A stretch of 64,000 nt of DNA from Zerene cesonia (Eukaryota > Arthropoda > Insecta > Lepidoptera > Pieridae), in contig NC_052114.1 in the NCBI RefSeq assembly GCF_012273895.1, forward strand, positions 62,001 to 126,000. Direction: 5' to 3'. The position numbers and the translations under genes are program-made. The notes beneath the pieces are model-generated. The model was given only the letters and a program-made list of their open reading frames with translations, had not been told where the DNA came from and did no database searches. This document shows positions 1 to 10,657 of the stretch, piece by piece (within the stretch, counting starts at the first letter, position 1; every line of letters begins with the position of its first letter).

Positions 1-4
1 GATT

Positions 5-341
5 TATTTATGTCACAGTCAGCAATGGAGCTGGTGGGACGCCTGATGGTATGCGCTACCACCGCCCTTAAACATTTGGAGAGGCGTAAGGTGGTTTGCA
101 GACCTTACGCCTCTACAAATGGATTGCCGACTTTAAATTGGGAAGGGATTAAGAAAGGATTGTCGATAGGAATAAAGGAAACGACTGGGAAGGGTAAGGA
201 AAAGGATATGGGCCTCCGGCTCCCCCACTCACCGAACGAAACACAGCAGGATGCTATTTCACGCCGGTCTTCTGTGGGGGTGTGATATTTCCCCGGTGCG
301 AGCCGGCCCAATTCTTGCCGAAGCATGCTCGACTACCACAT
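5..341 (+). repeat. Interspersed repeat family A, near full-length copy
   Basis: This roughly 335-base unit recurs in the window at 57793-58130 and 54181-54486 (plus), and at 16343-16657, 41790-42036 and 36735-36806 (minus). Hallmarks are TATGTCACAGTC near the start, a GCGCTACCACCGCCC block, an internal stem around AGGCGTAAGG / CCTTACGCCT, the purine-rich GGAAGGGATTAAGAA stretch, and an end near GTGCTCGACTACCACA. No transposase or tRNA-like promoter is evident. I recognise it as a common moth repeat but cannot place it in a named family. Reading frames inside it are incidental. Confidence 0.75.
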
Positions 342-401
342 ACAATTATAAGACCATTCCTATAAAACTGAAGGTTGAAATTATAGAATGTGTGTAATTA
401 T

Positions 402-662
402 TAGTAGGGGAGGCCAAGATACTAAATGTGGATTTACTCGTGCGTCTCAAACACTTATTGGAATTCGAAAATTGGACGATTTGAGCATAAATTTAAAAAA
501 TTATCGATATATTTTAATTTCCTTTGGCTCCTCTGAGCGAACCTACCAATATTAACTGTTACTACTTACTGGAGATACTTAGCATTAGATAAGGTACCGT
601 TCCTTATATAAATCTTACGCGCTCGAGTAAAACCCAAAATCCCCTCTCGGGCTCCCATACTA
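402..662. mobile_element. Short TIR element (MITE), deletion derivative
   Basis: It begins TAGTAGGGGAGGCCAAGA and ends with the inverted form (TCTCGGGCTCCCATACTA). It is flanked on both sides by TAT, a candidate 3-bp target duplication. It matches the longer copy at 42144-42705 but lacks about 300 central bases. The assembly gap starts immediately after the right TAT. Confidence 0.65.
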
Positions 663-665
663 TAT

Positions 666-1665
666 NNNNNNNNNNNNNNNNNNNNNNNNNNNNNNNNNNN
701 NNNNNNNNNNNNNNNNNNNNNNNNNNNNNNNNNNNNNNNNNNNNNNNNNNNNNNNNNNNNNNNNNNNNNNNNNNNNNNNNNNNNNNNNNNNNNNNNNNNN
801 NNNNNNNNNNNNNNNNNNNNNNNNNNNNNNNNNNNNNNNNNNNNNNNNNNNNNNNNNNNNNNNNNNNNNNNNNNNNNNNNNNNNNNNNNNNNNNNNNNNN
901 NNNNNNNNNNNNNNNNNNNNNNNNNNNNNNNNNNNNNNNNNNNNNNNNNNNNNNNNNNNNNNNNNNNNNNNNNNNNNNNNNNNNNNNNNNNNNNNNNNNN
1001 NNNNNNNNNNNNNNNNNNNNNNNNNNNNNNNNNNNNNNNNNNNNNNNNNNNNNNNNNNNNNNNNNNNNNNNNNNNNNNNNNNNNNNNNNNNNNNNNNNNN
1101 NNNNNNNNNNNNNNNNNNNNNNNNNNNNNNNNNNNNNNNNNNNNNNNNNNNNNNNNNNNNNNNNNNNNNNNNNNNNNNNNNNNNNNNNNNNNNNNNNNNN
1201 NNNNNNNNNNNNNNNNNNNNNNNNNNNNNNNNNNNNNNNNNNNNNNNNNNNNNNNNNNNNNNNNNNNNNNNNNNNNNNNNNNNNNNNNNNNNNNNNNNNN
1301 NNNNNNNNNNNNNNNNNNNNNNNNNNNNNNNNNNNNNNNNNNNNNNNNNNNNNNNNNNNNNNNNNNNNNNNNNNNNNNNNNNNNNNNNNNNNNNNNNNNN
1401 NNNNNNNNNNNNNNNNNNNNNNNNNNNNNNNNNNNNNNNNNNNNNNNNNNNNNNNNNNNNNNNNNNNNNNNNNNNNNNNNNNNNNNNNNNNNNNNNNNNN
1501 NNNNNNNNNNNNNNNNNNNNNNNNNNNNNNNNNNNNNNNNNNNNNNNNNNNNNNNNNNNNNNNNNNNNNNNNNNNNNNNNNNNNNNNNNNNNNNNNNNNN
1601 NNNNNNNNNNNNNNNNNNNNNNNNNNNNNNNNNNNNNNNNNNNNNNNNNNNNNNNNNNNNNNNNN
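666..1665. other. Assembly gap (1000 N) truncating PRDM13 exon 3
   Basis: Exactly 1000 N. Its right edge cuts the PRDM13 reading frame inside the fourth zinc finger. Its left edge starts directly after the 3' flank of a TIR element. The stop codon and 3' UTR of PRDM13 are expected here; the real gap length is unknown. Confidence 0.98.
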
Positions 1666-3005
1666 CGGCGCGCGAGCGCCTTGCCGCAGAGCGCGCACGC
1701 GTGGGGCGCGCGGGCGGGCGCGGCGGCGTGCAGGCGCACGTGCTTGTTGAGGTTGCTGGGGTCGCCGAACGCGCGCAGGCAGTGCCGGCAGCGCAGCGGC
1801 TTGTAGCCCGTGTGCGTACGGATGTGGATCTTGAGTCCGTATTTCCTGGAATACAACTTCCCGCAGTACAGGCACACGTGGCCGTCCCGCGAGCGGCCCC
1901 ACGCCGCCGCGATCGCCTCCAGTTCGGCCGGCGACGTCACCGGGGCGGACACGCGCGCCCAGCCTGGCGACGCCCTCGCTACGTTTCCTTGTAGAATTTC
2001 AATACATTTCGACCAAAACGCCCTCTGTTCGAAGGGCTGACATTTGAGGAATAAGTGCACTTTCAGCGGGTTTGGTTGTTCAAATTCTGCTCCACATTCG
2101 TGACATACGTAATTTCTCTTACCTGAAATGTTATGTACTTACATATTAAAATATATTTTGAAAGCAATAAAAAATTTAATAAAAAACAAAGATATGTAGA
2201 TTGAAATGCGAGGATAGAACCACAATATTATTTCCAGTATAGTTTTATGTTATCTGTGAACATGGCAACATTTATTATAGGTTGGTTAGTTTATTTGTTA
2301 CAGTTGAAAACTAAAAACATAATCGAGAGCGATACATCAAGCTTATAATTAGTTTTTGTCGCCGGCAAGGCTGATACGGTGAATTATAAAATCTATTTTT
2401 GTAATACGAACAACCCTTTAAAGGAAAACTCCAGTTATATCATGTACCAATCGAGGCGGATCACATACCAGTAATGTTACGCAGAGTGAGGAAGGGCATG
2501 TCGAGCAGCGCCAGCGTAGTCTCGTGGAACCAGAGCGCGAGGTCGGCGTGCGGAGGCGCGTCGGCGAGCAGGCGCAGGCAGAAGTGCGCGGGCGCGAGGG
2601 GCGCGGGGAGCGCGGGGGGCGCGGGCTCCAGCAGCAGGCCAGCCGCGGGCGCCGCCGCCGCCAGCGCCGCGCCGCGCGCCGCCCGCGCCGCGCCGCCCCG
2701 GCACGTCAGCTGCCCCGACCCGTCTAGCTCTATGTACACCTGCAGATCACAGTATGTTGTTACTATATCTACCTTCAACACACACGTAACACATTGTCTG
2801 TTGACCGACTGCCGAGACAATTACACTACACTAAAATCTTCCAATAAAATGTATAAAGCTGTATATCTAATGGAACAATTCTATCGCTTACATTATCGTG
2901 AGTCGCGTCGCGGACGGCTTCCGCGAGGTCGTTCAGAGAGAAAGCGTTGGAGACGCAGCCGCGCCTCAGGCCGCGCCGCGTGAGCACCCGCGGGCGCCGT
3001 TCCAT
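1666..3005 (-). CDS. Prdm13: PRDM13-like PR-domain C2H2 zinc-finger transcription factor (3' end lost in gap)
   Basis: Three exons can be read: 3005-2892 (38 codons), 2739-2469 (271 nt) and 2122 into the gap at 1666. The splice sites are AAT|GTAAGC, CTGCAG|GTGTAC, CTG|GTATGT and TTTCAG|GTAAGA, and the phases match (0, then 1). The visible product is about 280 residues. Residues 1-120 form a reduced PR/SET domain whose end (FCLRLL..ALWFHETTLALL) lines up with the PRDM13 IFYRALRD..LTVWYSNSL segment. A first finger is at 133-156 (YVCHECGAEFEQPNPLKVH). Finger 2 is at 210-232 (HVCLYCGKLYSRKYGLKIH), finger 3 at 238-260 (CLRAFGDPSNLNKHVRLH), and a fourth begins at about 269 (HACALCGKALAR) and runs into the gap. 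The finger 2-3 block is nearly diagnostic of PRDM13. In vertebrates PRDM13 is a nuclear regulator of neuronal fate; the same role here is inferred. The stop must lie in the gap, because beyond it there is only repeat. The start at 3005 is chosen for its position behind a TATA-like box; an upstream in-frame ATG exists. Confidence 0.85.
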
Positions 3006-3070
3006 CGCGCGAGAGTGGCCGGGCCGGTGGCGGCGCAGGCGCGGAGACAGTGCGCCCGCCTGGAGCACGA

Positions 3071-3084
3071 CACGTGTTATATAA
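3071..3084 (-). promoter_or_regulatory. TATA-like box overlapping an E-box upstream of PRDM13
   Basis: On the minus strand TATATAA lies at 3084-3078 and is followed by the palindromic E-box CACGTG at 3076-3071. Transcription starting about 30 bases downstream (near 3050) would leave a 5' leader of roughly 45 bases before the ATG at 3005. Further upstream, around 3130-3235, there is GC-rich sequence with a CCAAT motif. The assignment rests on position and motif only. Confidence 0.4.
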
Positions 3085-3752
3085 CTGAGAGGGCGGAGGG
3101 TGCGAGGGCTGGCTGCAAATTCGGCGGAACACCCTCCGCCAATCCGTCCGCTATTAAACAATTGTTATTGAATATCCGTCCGACCTCACCCTGCGGCCGG
3201 CCGGCGCCCCTCCCACATGTGGCCACTTGTCCGCTGAACTGCTAATGCCGCGATTTTTCACGCATGTAGTGACTAGTATTAATCCATGAATCTGGAAACG
3301 TGCGATAGATTTTAATTTTAATGAAGCCGGTTATCATGTTGTCTCAGAAATTAACATATTCGTCTATCTCCTCGAAGATGTAATACAATAATACGCGTCT
3401 TCAAAAAAAGTGTTATAGTTATAATTATTTATGTATTACTAGCGCAGTCAAACTTTCATTGGATTGAAGCGCCATAGTAATAAATATCTTATATCACACT
3501 TTCTTTTTGTTAAATAGTATAGATTACAAATGTGTTTATAAACGATGTACGACTGATTAATGATGAGACGAACAAACTTGCGATTAAATTACTAACTGTG
3601 AAGTACCTAACCTAACCCAATTTCATATATGTAACAAAAAAAATAATAACGACTCATATGAACTTGCGACAGCCCTGTACCCCTTTAATACAGCACTCTT
3701 ATCAAAATTCCTTTGAAACAGATGTCTACTAAACATTGAATTCTATAAATTA

Positions 3753-3913
3753 CTAGCTGATCGGGCAAACGCTGTTCTGCCTTACCCTTATCATTTAGCG
3801 GTATGAAAAATAGATGTCGGCCGATTCTCAGAAAATTTCATCAAAATATGTCCAGCGTTTTCGGAGAAGTATGGTAACTGACATTGTGTATACAGGAATT
3901 TTATATATATAGA
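3753..3913 (-). repeat. Degenerate Helitron-like (CTAG-ending) repeat, divergent subfamily
   Basis: It starts CTAGCTGATCGGGCAAACG and continues with a block resembling ATTTCATCAAAATATGTCCAGCG, ending in TATATATATAGAG. This has the layout of the CTAG-terminated lepidopteran repeats seen elsewhere in the window, but only the end and the general order are conserved. Confidence 0.4.
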
Positions 3914-4210
3914 GATACTTTATAGTTAAAAAATGAAGAATTTTCATACAAATTTGCGACAGCCCTAGAAGCTGTTAGTGCAACCCTATTGAAAAATTCT
4001 TCTGTCTTGGAACGTTTCAACAAACCATAAACTACCTTCCTGCCAAATTTCAAGCAAGTAGTAGCTACAAAAAATCAACAATTTTCGTACCAACTTACAG
4101 CAACTGAAAATACCTTTATAGCAGCCCTATTGCGATGTCCGTTCTAAGGGACTAACACCCAACTATTAACTACCCTTTTATCAAATTTGATGTTTGTAAC
4201 ACAATAAAAT

Positions 4211-4622
4211 ATAGTTTAAAAAAACTAAAAAACACGCTATTTATAGAAAACCGAACTAAAAAATTGAAAATATATTTAAATGAATTTAAATTAAGAAAAT
4301 AGTGTTAAAAATTTCAATGAATATAAATTAATAATAGTGTGAGTAAAAAAAAGAATATTTTATTATAAAAAAGCGTGGGGTGCTTCTTAAGATATTTATC
4401 GAAATCATAATCACTCTACTCATATCTGTCAATAAAATATCTATAACCATTGACACCAAGCACCCCACGCTTTTTTTAAAATAAAATAATTTTTTTTTAC
4501 TCACACTATTATTAATTTATATTCATTGAAATTTTTAACACTATTTTCTTAATTTAAATTTATTTTCTATTTTTTATTTCGGTTATCTATAAAAAGCGTG
4601 TTTTTTAGTTTTTTTAAACTAT
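4211..4622. repeat. Long inverted repeat (arms about 170 bp, loop 72 bp)
   Basis: The left arm 4211-4385 and right arm 4458-4622 are reverse complements with a few mismatches and small indels. For example, AAAGCGTGGGGTGCTT at the inner end of the left arm pairs with AAGCACCCCACGCTTT at the start of the right arm, and AAAAAACACGCT pairs with AGCGTGTTTTTT at the outer ends. It could be a foldback transposon or MITE. No protein is encoded. Confidence 0.75.
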
Positions 4623-7600
4623 TATTTATTTTCTACTTTTTAGTTTGGATTGTTTACAATAGCTTGTTTTTTTAATTTTAAACTATTGCACGACTCATGA
4701 TGCGAAGCATCAGAGAGTGCTTTATGATCGAAAAATTTTTTTCGCCTTATTTTGGCAACTATTTTTAGTATTATAGCCTTGTTAGTTAAAGGAATCAAGA
4801 TATTTTGCATACTATTGTCGAGATAATTTAACGGAGATTAATTCTATACTTGCTAAAAATTAATTTAGTGCAATAGAAACGGAAAAAAATTATTTGTTTT
4901 GTAGAATTAAAATTCTCTTTAGTATGCAAAAAAATTGTCAATATTAGAGAAAACGGCTAAAGATAATTATTGGAAATAAAAAATTAACATCGAGTCCTGC
5001 CTTATCGACTGTAGAGAAAAATTATAGAAAATTTTAATTAATTTTCTTACCTTATCGACTATAGATGAAAATTATATAAATAAACAAAAATCATATTTTG
5101 CAAATTGAAGTTGGAATAATTTTATCAAATTAGTGTATTGTCGTCGGTCCTCAATAAATCTACAAAGTTTAAACCAAATCTGGTCGTTTAAAGTGGGTCA
5201 AAATCGCGCCCAAAGAAGTCGGTTACAAACAAACATACAAACATACAGGTGAAGCTAATAAAAAGCGTGTAAAAATGAAGGGCCTTCATACAAGCTGTCG
5301 ACAGCCGCAGACGCCTTTAACGCAGCGCTGGCGTGGATTGCAAAACTTAGTATTCTTATATTATATTACTTCATGGATTTTCGAAGAAGAGGCAGTACGA
5401 CTATTGTAACTTAAAACCAACCAACCTAGAAACCCCTTCTTCATATTTAAAGTGAAACCAGATTTAAATACAAATTTGTACAGGTATATAACTAATTTTT
5501 TACAATAAAATGTAGCATATAAGTTCAGCCCAATATTGTATACAACTGCAAAATTTTGTCAAAATCTGCCCAGTGGTCTTTCTGTAGTGTATACCAGACA
5601 AACAGACAAAAAATGTTACTAACCAATGTATTGGGGTATATAAAGCATCTATATTGCATAGCAATTAGGTAGCTACTCATTTAAAAAAAATATTTAATGC
5701 AGCTATAGAAAAATATGGTTTGGTTGTTATTTAATACAATAAAAATGGAAGGGCAATTAAAAAACTAAACGTTAAACATCTTTTAATGTATTTGTAGAAA
5801 AACAACATAAAAATCTAAATATTCTACAAATCTACACTCAGTGCACGATATATTCCAAGGTCGTCATTTAGGGCATTTTGTCTAATTAATCAACTACCGA
5901 ACGTAGTGCCGCCATCTGACATTTAATTTTAAGGTAACATTAATTCATTCATTCACTAAGAACCGATTCAAACATTGGAATAAATCAGACACGGCTGAAT
6001 TATTAGTAAAAACTTATCCACTAATATGATTTAAGGAATCAAAATAAAATGTTACAATGTTGTGTAAACAGCTGTAGACAGGAATATTATTAATTTTAAC
6101 ACGTTATAGTAATAGTGATGCTTTTGACACTAACCTGAGCAGTAAGTATTAGGACCTAGTTACATATCAAACAATCACCACATCGTCGTCGTAATTACAG
6201 ATACACTGAAATAACTTTTGTTTAACGCTTAAATTAAGAAAACTGTAAAACATAATCATCGAAAATGCTTGCGGCATTTCGTTTACTTAATTTAGTCAAT
6301 TTTAGGTCCAATCGGTACATCAATGTGTTGCATAATTGTTGTAAATATTAGGTTTTTTGTATGTACCTATTTCATTTATATTTTCCTAAGAAAATCGAAT
6401 CCTTTTTCAAAATTTGCAGACGGAACGAAGAAAATAACTAAAATATTTATCTTGTAGCCTAATAAATCTAAACATTAAAAAACACAAATGAAATTATCAA
6501 TACAACAAGACTTCATCTCCAGATGCAGACGTCGCCACAGCAAGACTTGTAGCATTATTGTGGTTGGTCTTCATTACCTGGAATTGTTAAACGTTTTGTT
6601 AATAAAATGTGTATATTGATTAAAATTTTTAGTCTCTCCAACAAATAATGAGTCATGAAAATCGTGTCGAAAACGACGAAATTATCCGCGAACACAAATA
6701 AGTATGTGTCTACGAATATATCGGAAAAGAATTGACTTTTTTGAAGAAGTATGATTTTTTTTTTCAAAATAAATATAATAGGTACGTTTGACATTCTTCT
6801 CAAGTATTTTATTAATTATTGGCGTAATTACGGATGACGAGATAAATCCAATTGTGTTAATATTCCACGTATATCGCTAGTAATTGTTTTAAAAGATTTA
6901 ATGTTCTTATTCTCAAGTCTGTTTGTTTTCGTAAAATACCTCGAAGTGGTCCTTTAATGAAGTATTCACAAATATCCGAAATTGCCCCACATCCGAACTT
7001 CCCCCTACATGAAAAATAGGTATAGGGATCAACATGAAATACATAGATATTTTTTCAATGGACAAGGAATATATATAAAGCTACATTTTTTCGTGCCCCA
7101 AATAATTCGTCGTAACTTATTTGTATTCTTTATAATATGTAAGTACACATATACACACCTATATGTTAAAATGCTTCTACGCTCCAAACGTAATCCGTAG
7201 CGCGTAGACGTCAAACCCGTAAATTGTAATCAAATTGTGTGAGGGTTGCGGGTGAATGCAAATTTAAATAAATAGATTCGACGCGATGTTTGTTCAAACG
7301 ATAAAGGTACAGATTTGTTACACAACAGGCAGCTCATTTTAATTTCAATAAAATTGCTCACATAACTGATTGCTCGCCACGGAGAGCAGTGTTGATACTT
7401 TTTTCTATTATCAATTGGACTTTTACCTTAAATGTTACTTACATCACAATCTTTGCCTGTCTTTTCCTGCTGTGTATATTATTATTATATAGATATTTTT
7501 ATATTATAATTTATTATATGTGGCATATAGTTGATTTATATAAAATTGATACAGAAATTGATGTTGTCTTTATTTATAAGCCGAGTTATTTTATTAGTAA

Positions 7601-10269
7601 AATTGCTTCTCCTTTCTATTGTCTAAACAAAATATAAAGAATTATTCCAGAAATATTCCAGTTGCATCGGAATAAGTCATCAACGATTAAGACATGCCAA
7701 TTGTGTTTCAACGCGGAACCGACCGCTCATATTTTAATTCACTTCTAAATTGTAACATTAAGCTCTTTACATTATTATTGTATTGTGCGGAGGCGACGGT
7801 CGAGTGCGGCAGCTGCACAAATAAGCGGCCGATGAATGAAATGATACTATAAGCGAAGGAGTTAAGTGTGTTTTTCGGGTGTCTCTGAGGTTTGGTTGTA
7901 CATTTCAATTTGATGAAAGTGTTTCTGTGTGTCGAGCGCGGATAGCGGAGATCAGAGAGCAGAGGTGTCGCGATTGAGGGTCGGTACCTAATGGTTTTTA
8001 GCGAGAGCCGAGTGCTGAAATAATATTTGCACGGTGGAATGTTCCTCACATATCCAGATTTATCAATTACCTGATGGTCATTTTGCTATAGCTCGAGATA
8101 AATAACAAATTTGCGTATATTACATCTAGATTCTAGGTACTCCTCAAGAACTACATATGCTGCTTATGAATGAAATTTTTTTATTGGACATCATTCGAAA
8201 TTAACTTTATTTAAAAAAAGATTAAAAATATTGTTAAAAACAAGCAACATCAATCAATGTAATCTACATTGGTTTGAATGCGATTTATCATATTATCATA
8301 ATTTTTTTTTTCTTGTTTGCAGCAAAACAAGCCTTGCAACTCAATCAATGAGACAAGCCGCCCAATCAACGTCCTGTCTCTGCACGTGCGCTGCGAGTGA
8401 AATAAATAAGCAAATAATATTGTTTGTATCAATAGAGTGATTAAAGTTAAATGCGCAAACCATAAATCAGATGCGAGTGCGTCAAGTGTAAAAGTGCATT
8501 AGTGGCGATCCGCGGCACATTGTGTGCGATAACAGAGCGACCGTATCGCCCTCGCTGAGGCCAGCACGGGCGTGTGCGCTGGGGTCCAAGCATTGAATAC
8601 CAACCTACGCCGGAGTGTGCAATAATAATTAATTAATTCGAGAAAAACAAGAGTTAAGAGTAGGTTACTCTCATGCAAGCGTCTCACTACCTAGATCAAG
8701 CCTATTTTACATCGACTAGATATGTCAAACGCCTGCCTAATCAAATTGAAAATAAAAAGCAATATAAAATAAAAATAAATAAAATCATCCAGTTGTAATT
8801 CCTCTATCACTAGTTTTCCTTTATATTTACCAGTAACAACTAATAATTATACTTGCAAATTTTTTTTTTCATGAATAATGTAATCGTTGATTAGGTAAAT
8901 ATTGTTGTATTTAATGTTAAGTAACTACTTCTTTTACACGTATTAACTATAGTAACTATAATATAACCAGAGTATGTGAATCATTACGAGCGCTCTTGTT
9001 TACGAATATCGCGCACGTGCCGCTGATCTGTCGCATATGCTGAGTGCACTCGTGTCCGCGACCTTGCCTTGGCTAGGGCTGCCAGTCAGTCAATATAGCA
9101 TTGCTCCCATTAGCCATAAATACATGTTGTAGAGGTAGTTTCTATGTGGTAATTCACGCATTTAGAAACTATAACTCTTTTCTACTTGCTTATTTTAGAC
9201 TTGATGATTCGAATGTAATATATAAAAATAAATAAGTATGCTTTAACGAGGGACATAAACAATGTCCTATTTATTTTAACAACCCTAACCAAATTACCGT
9301 ACAGTAAGCAGTGTACAGGAGACACGTGTGGGCTGCTGTGTTATCACCCAGATCTATCTAACTGTTATCTTTTTGATCGTGTGGCTACAGTATACATCAG
9401 TAAGCCTGTGATGGCTAATTAGATTACATTAATCACATTGCAGTTATACGAACCATTTAATACATTAATGTAGGTTCAATTTGCAGCTTACTAAGTACAA
9501 TTTTATATAAAAGAATATTTTCTTCTTTAAACTTACAGAATACTATATTATTACCGATGTAAAGATCAGAAAAATATTGATATATTAGTCGTATTCATTA
9601 TAAATACTATAGAGACATCTAACACCAACTATTTAAAAATTATTTATAAGCTGTACACAATGAAAAAGGTAACACCTTTAAAAATCGCGAGTGTCGCTAA
9701 TAGCGATATTAATAGGCTATTGTCGAATAAACTTCGGGTAGAATTAAGTGCAGAGCGCACGTGCAGCGGCGCGGAGGGGCGGAGGGGCACCCACACGACC
9801 CACATCACAACAATATTATAATGTCATCACACCGTATCAATCGCGGTCCACTACCCTCCACACTCGCTAAGGGTCGCCGCACATTCTCATCTATGTAGCT
9901 ATGTATTTTAAATTGTTTTTATATTCATATAGATCCAATTTAATAAAAATAGCATAATTGAGCAGTCGAAAATTGGGAATTCGAGACCGGACGAGCATGC
10001 AAGAAATAAATATATTTATCTCGGTGGGAACTCTGGGAGAAAACTGGCGTGTCGAAAAATGTACTTAAAACAAAATACTATCAACTGTGCACAGTGCTAT
10101 TATTCGAAATTTATTGACGCGATTTTAAAACCACGCGAAATAAAATAAAAATAAGAATAATTTTAAGCAGTCGTAGCTATGTATGTCTATTATAAGTATC
10201 AGAATATAGCTTATTTTAATGTAAATTTATTTTTTATTCCAATTCAAATGTGAGTCGAGCCTAACGTTA

Positions 10270-10430
10270 AAGCAACTCGTATCGCGAATAAAGGCAACCG
10301 GAGCGATTCGCAACACGCTGCACCGCGGAGCGAATCGCAGCCGGCGCGCGCACGTGCCGCGCGACAAGTGCGCCGCCGCAGGTCCACCGCACTCCGCATC
10401 ATTATCTCATTTGTACAGCGCGGCGGTAAA
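10270..10430. other. GC-rich island with inverted GCGATTCGC / GCGAATCGC boxes
   Basis: This GC- and CpG-rich block stands in AT-rich surroundings about 250 bases past the last RSPH3 exon. The 9-base box at 10303-10311 is repeated in inverted form at 10330-10338. No coding frame or RSPH3 exon could be fitted. A regulatory role is only a guess. Confidence 0.3.
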
Positions 10431-10657
10431 TAAGCCTATAGCCTGTGCTATTCTTTATTCAATAGGTACGACCGAGAAATAGATTGAATGTATGGTCAAA
10501 AATTACACAATGGCGATTTATTTCGCATTTAACTTTTCAGCATTTGCTGACAAATTAGTCCTTTTTGTATCAATAATTACCTAGCTGAATATTGATATTA
10601 AAATGACGCAAAATAATGCAAAGTTTATCAACCCCAATCAGTCTTATTACTACAGAA

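Larger units (their letters stand above)
3658..5345. repeat. Cluster of diverged copies of a TTGCGACAGCCCT-type unit
   Basis: Related segments recur at about 3658, 3950, 4085 and 5285. Each has a form of TTCATACAAACTTGCGACAGCCCT followed by TTTA.TGCAGCCC. They are strongly diverged from each other and are interrupted by the inverted repeat at 4211-4622, so this is a decayed repeat nest. Confidence 0.4.
3106..10657. other. Intergenic stretch between PRDM13 and RSPH3
   Basis: No reading frame here looks like a conserved protein. The stretch holds a GC-rich upstream region of PRDM13 (to about 3240), diverged repeats at 3650-5600, a large inverted repeat at 4211-4622, AT-rich sequence from 5.6 to 9.7 kb, and GC-rich islands near 9750 and 10290. 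An additional 3' exon of RSPH3 could hide in its right part; I could not find one. Confidence 0.6.

Noticed and set aside
604..2060. Long minus-strand frames running through the 1000 N gap at 666-1665
   Set aside because: The N run has no stops, so the length is artificial. Only 1666-2122 is real coding sequence (PRDM13 exon 3); 604-665 is the end of a MITE.
2474..3245. Plus-strand frames opposite PRDM13 exons 1 and 2
   Set aside because: They are shadows caused by high GC content with few stops. The minus-strand splice phases and finger motifs identify the real strand.
3608..3619. CCTAACCTAACC as telomeric (TTAGG)n repeat
   Set aside because: Only about two units are present, far too short for telomeric sequence.
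7708..8049. 113-residue minus frame
   Set aside because: The composition and absence of any motif argue against coding; it may be part of a non-coding exon or spacer.
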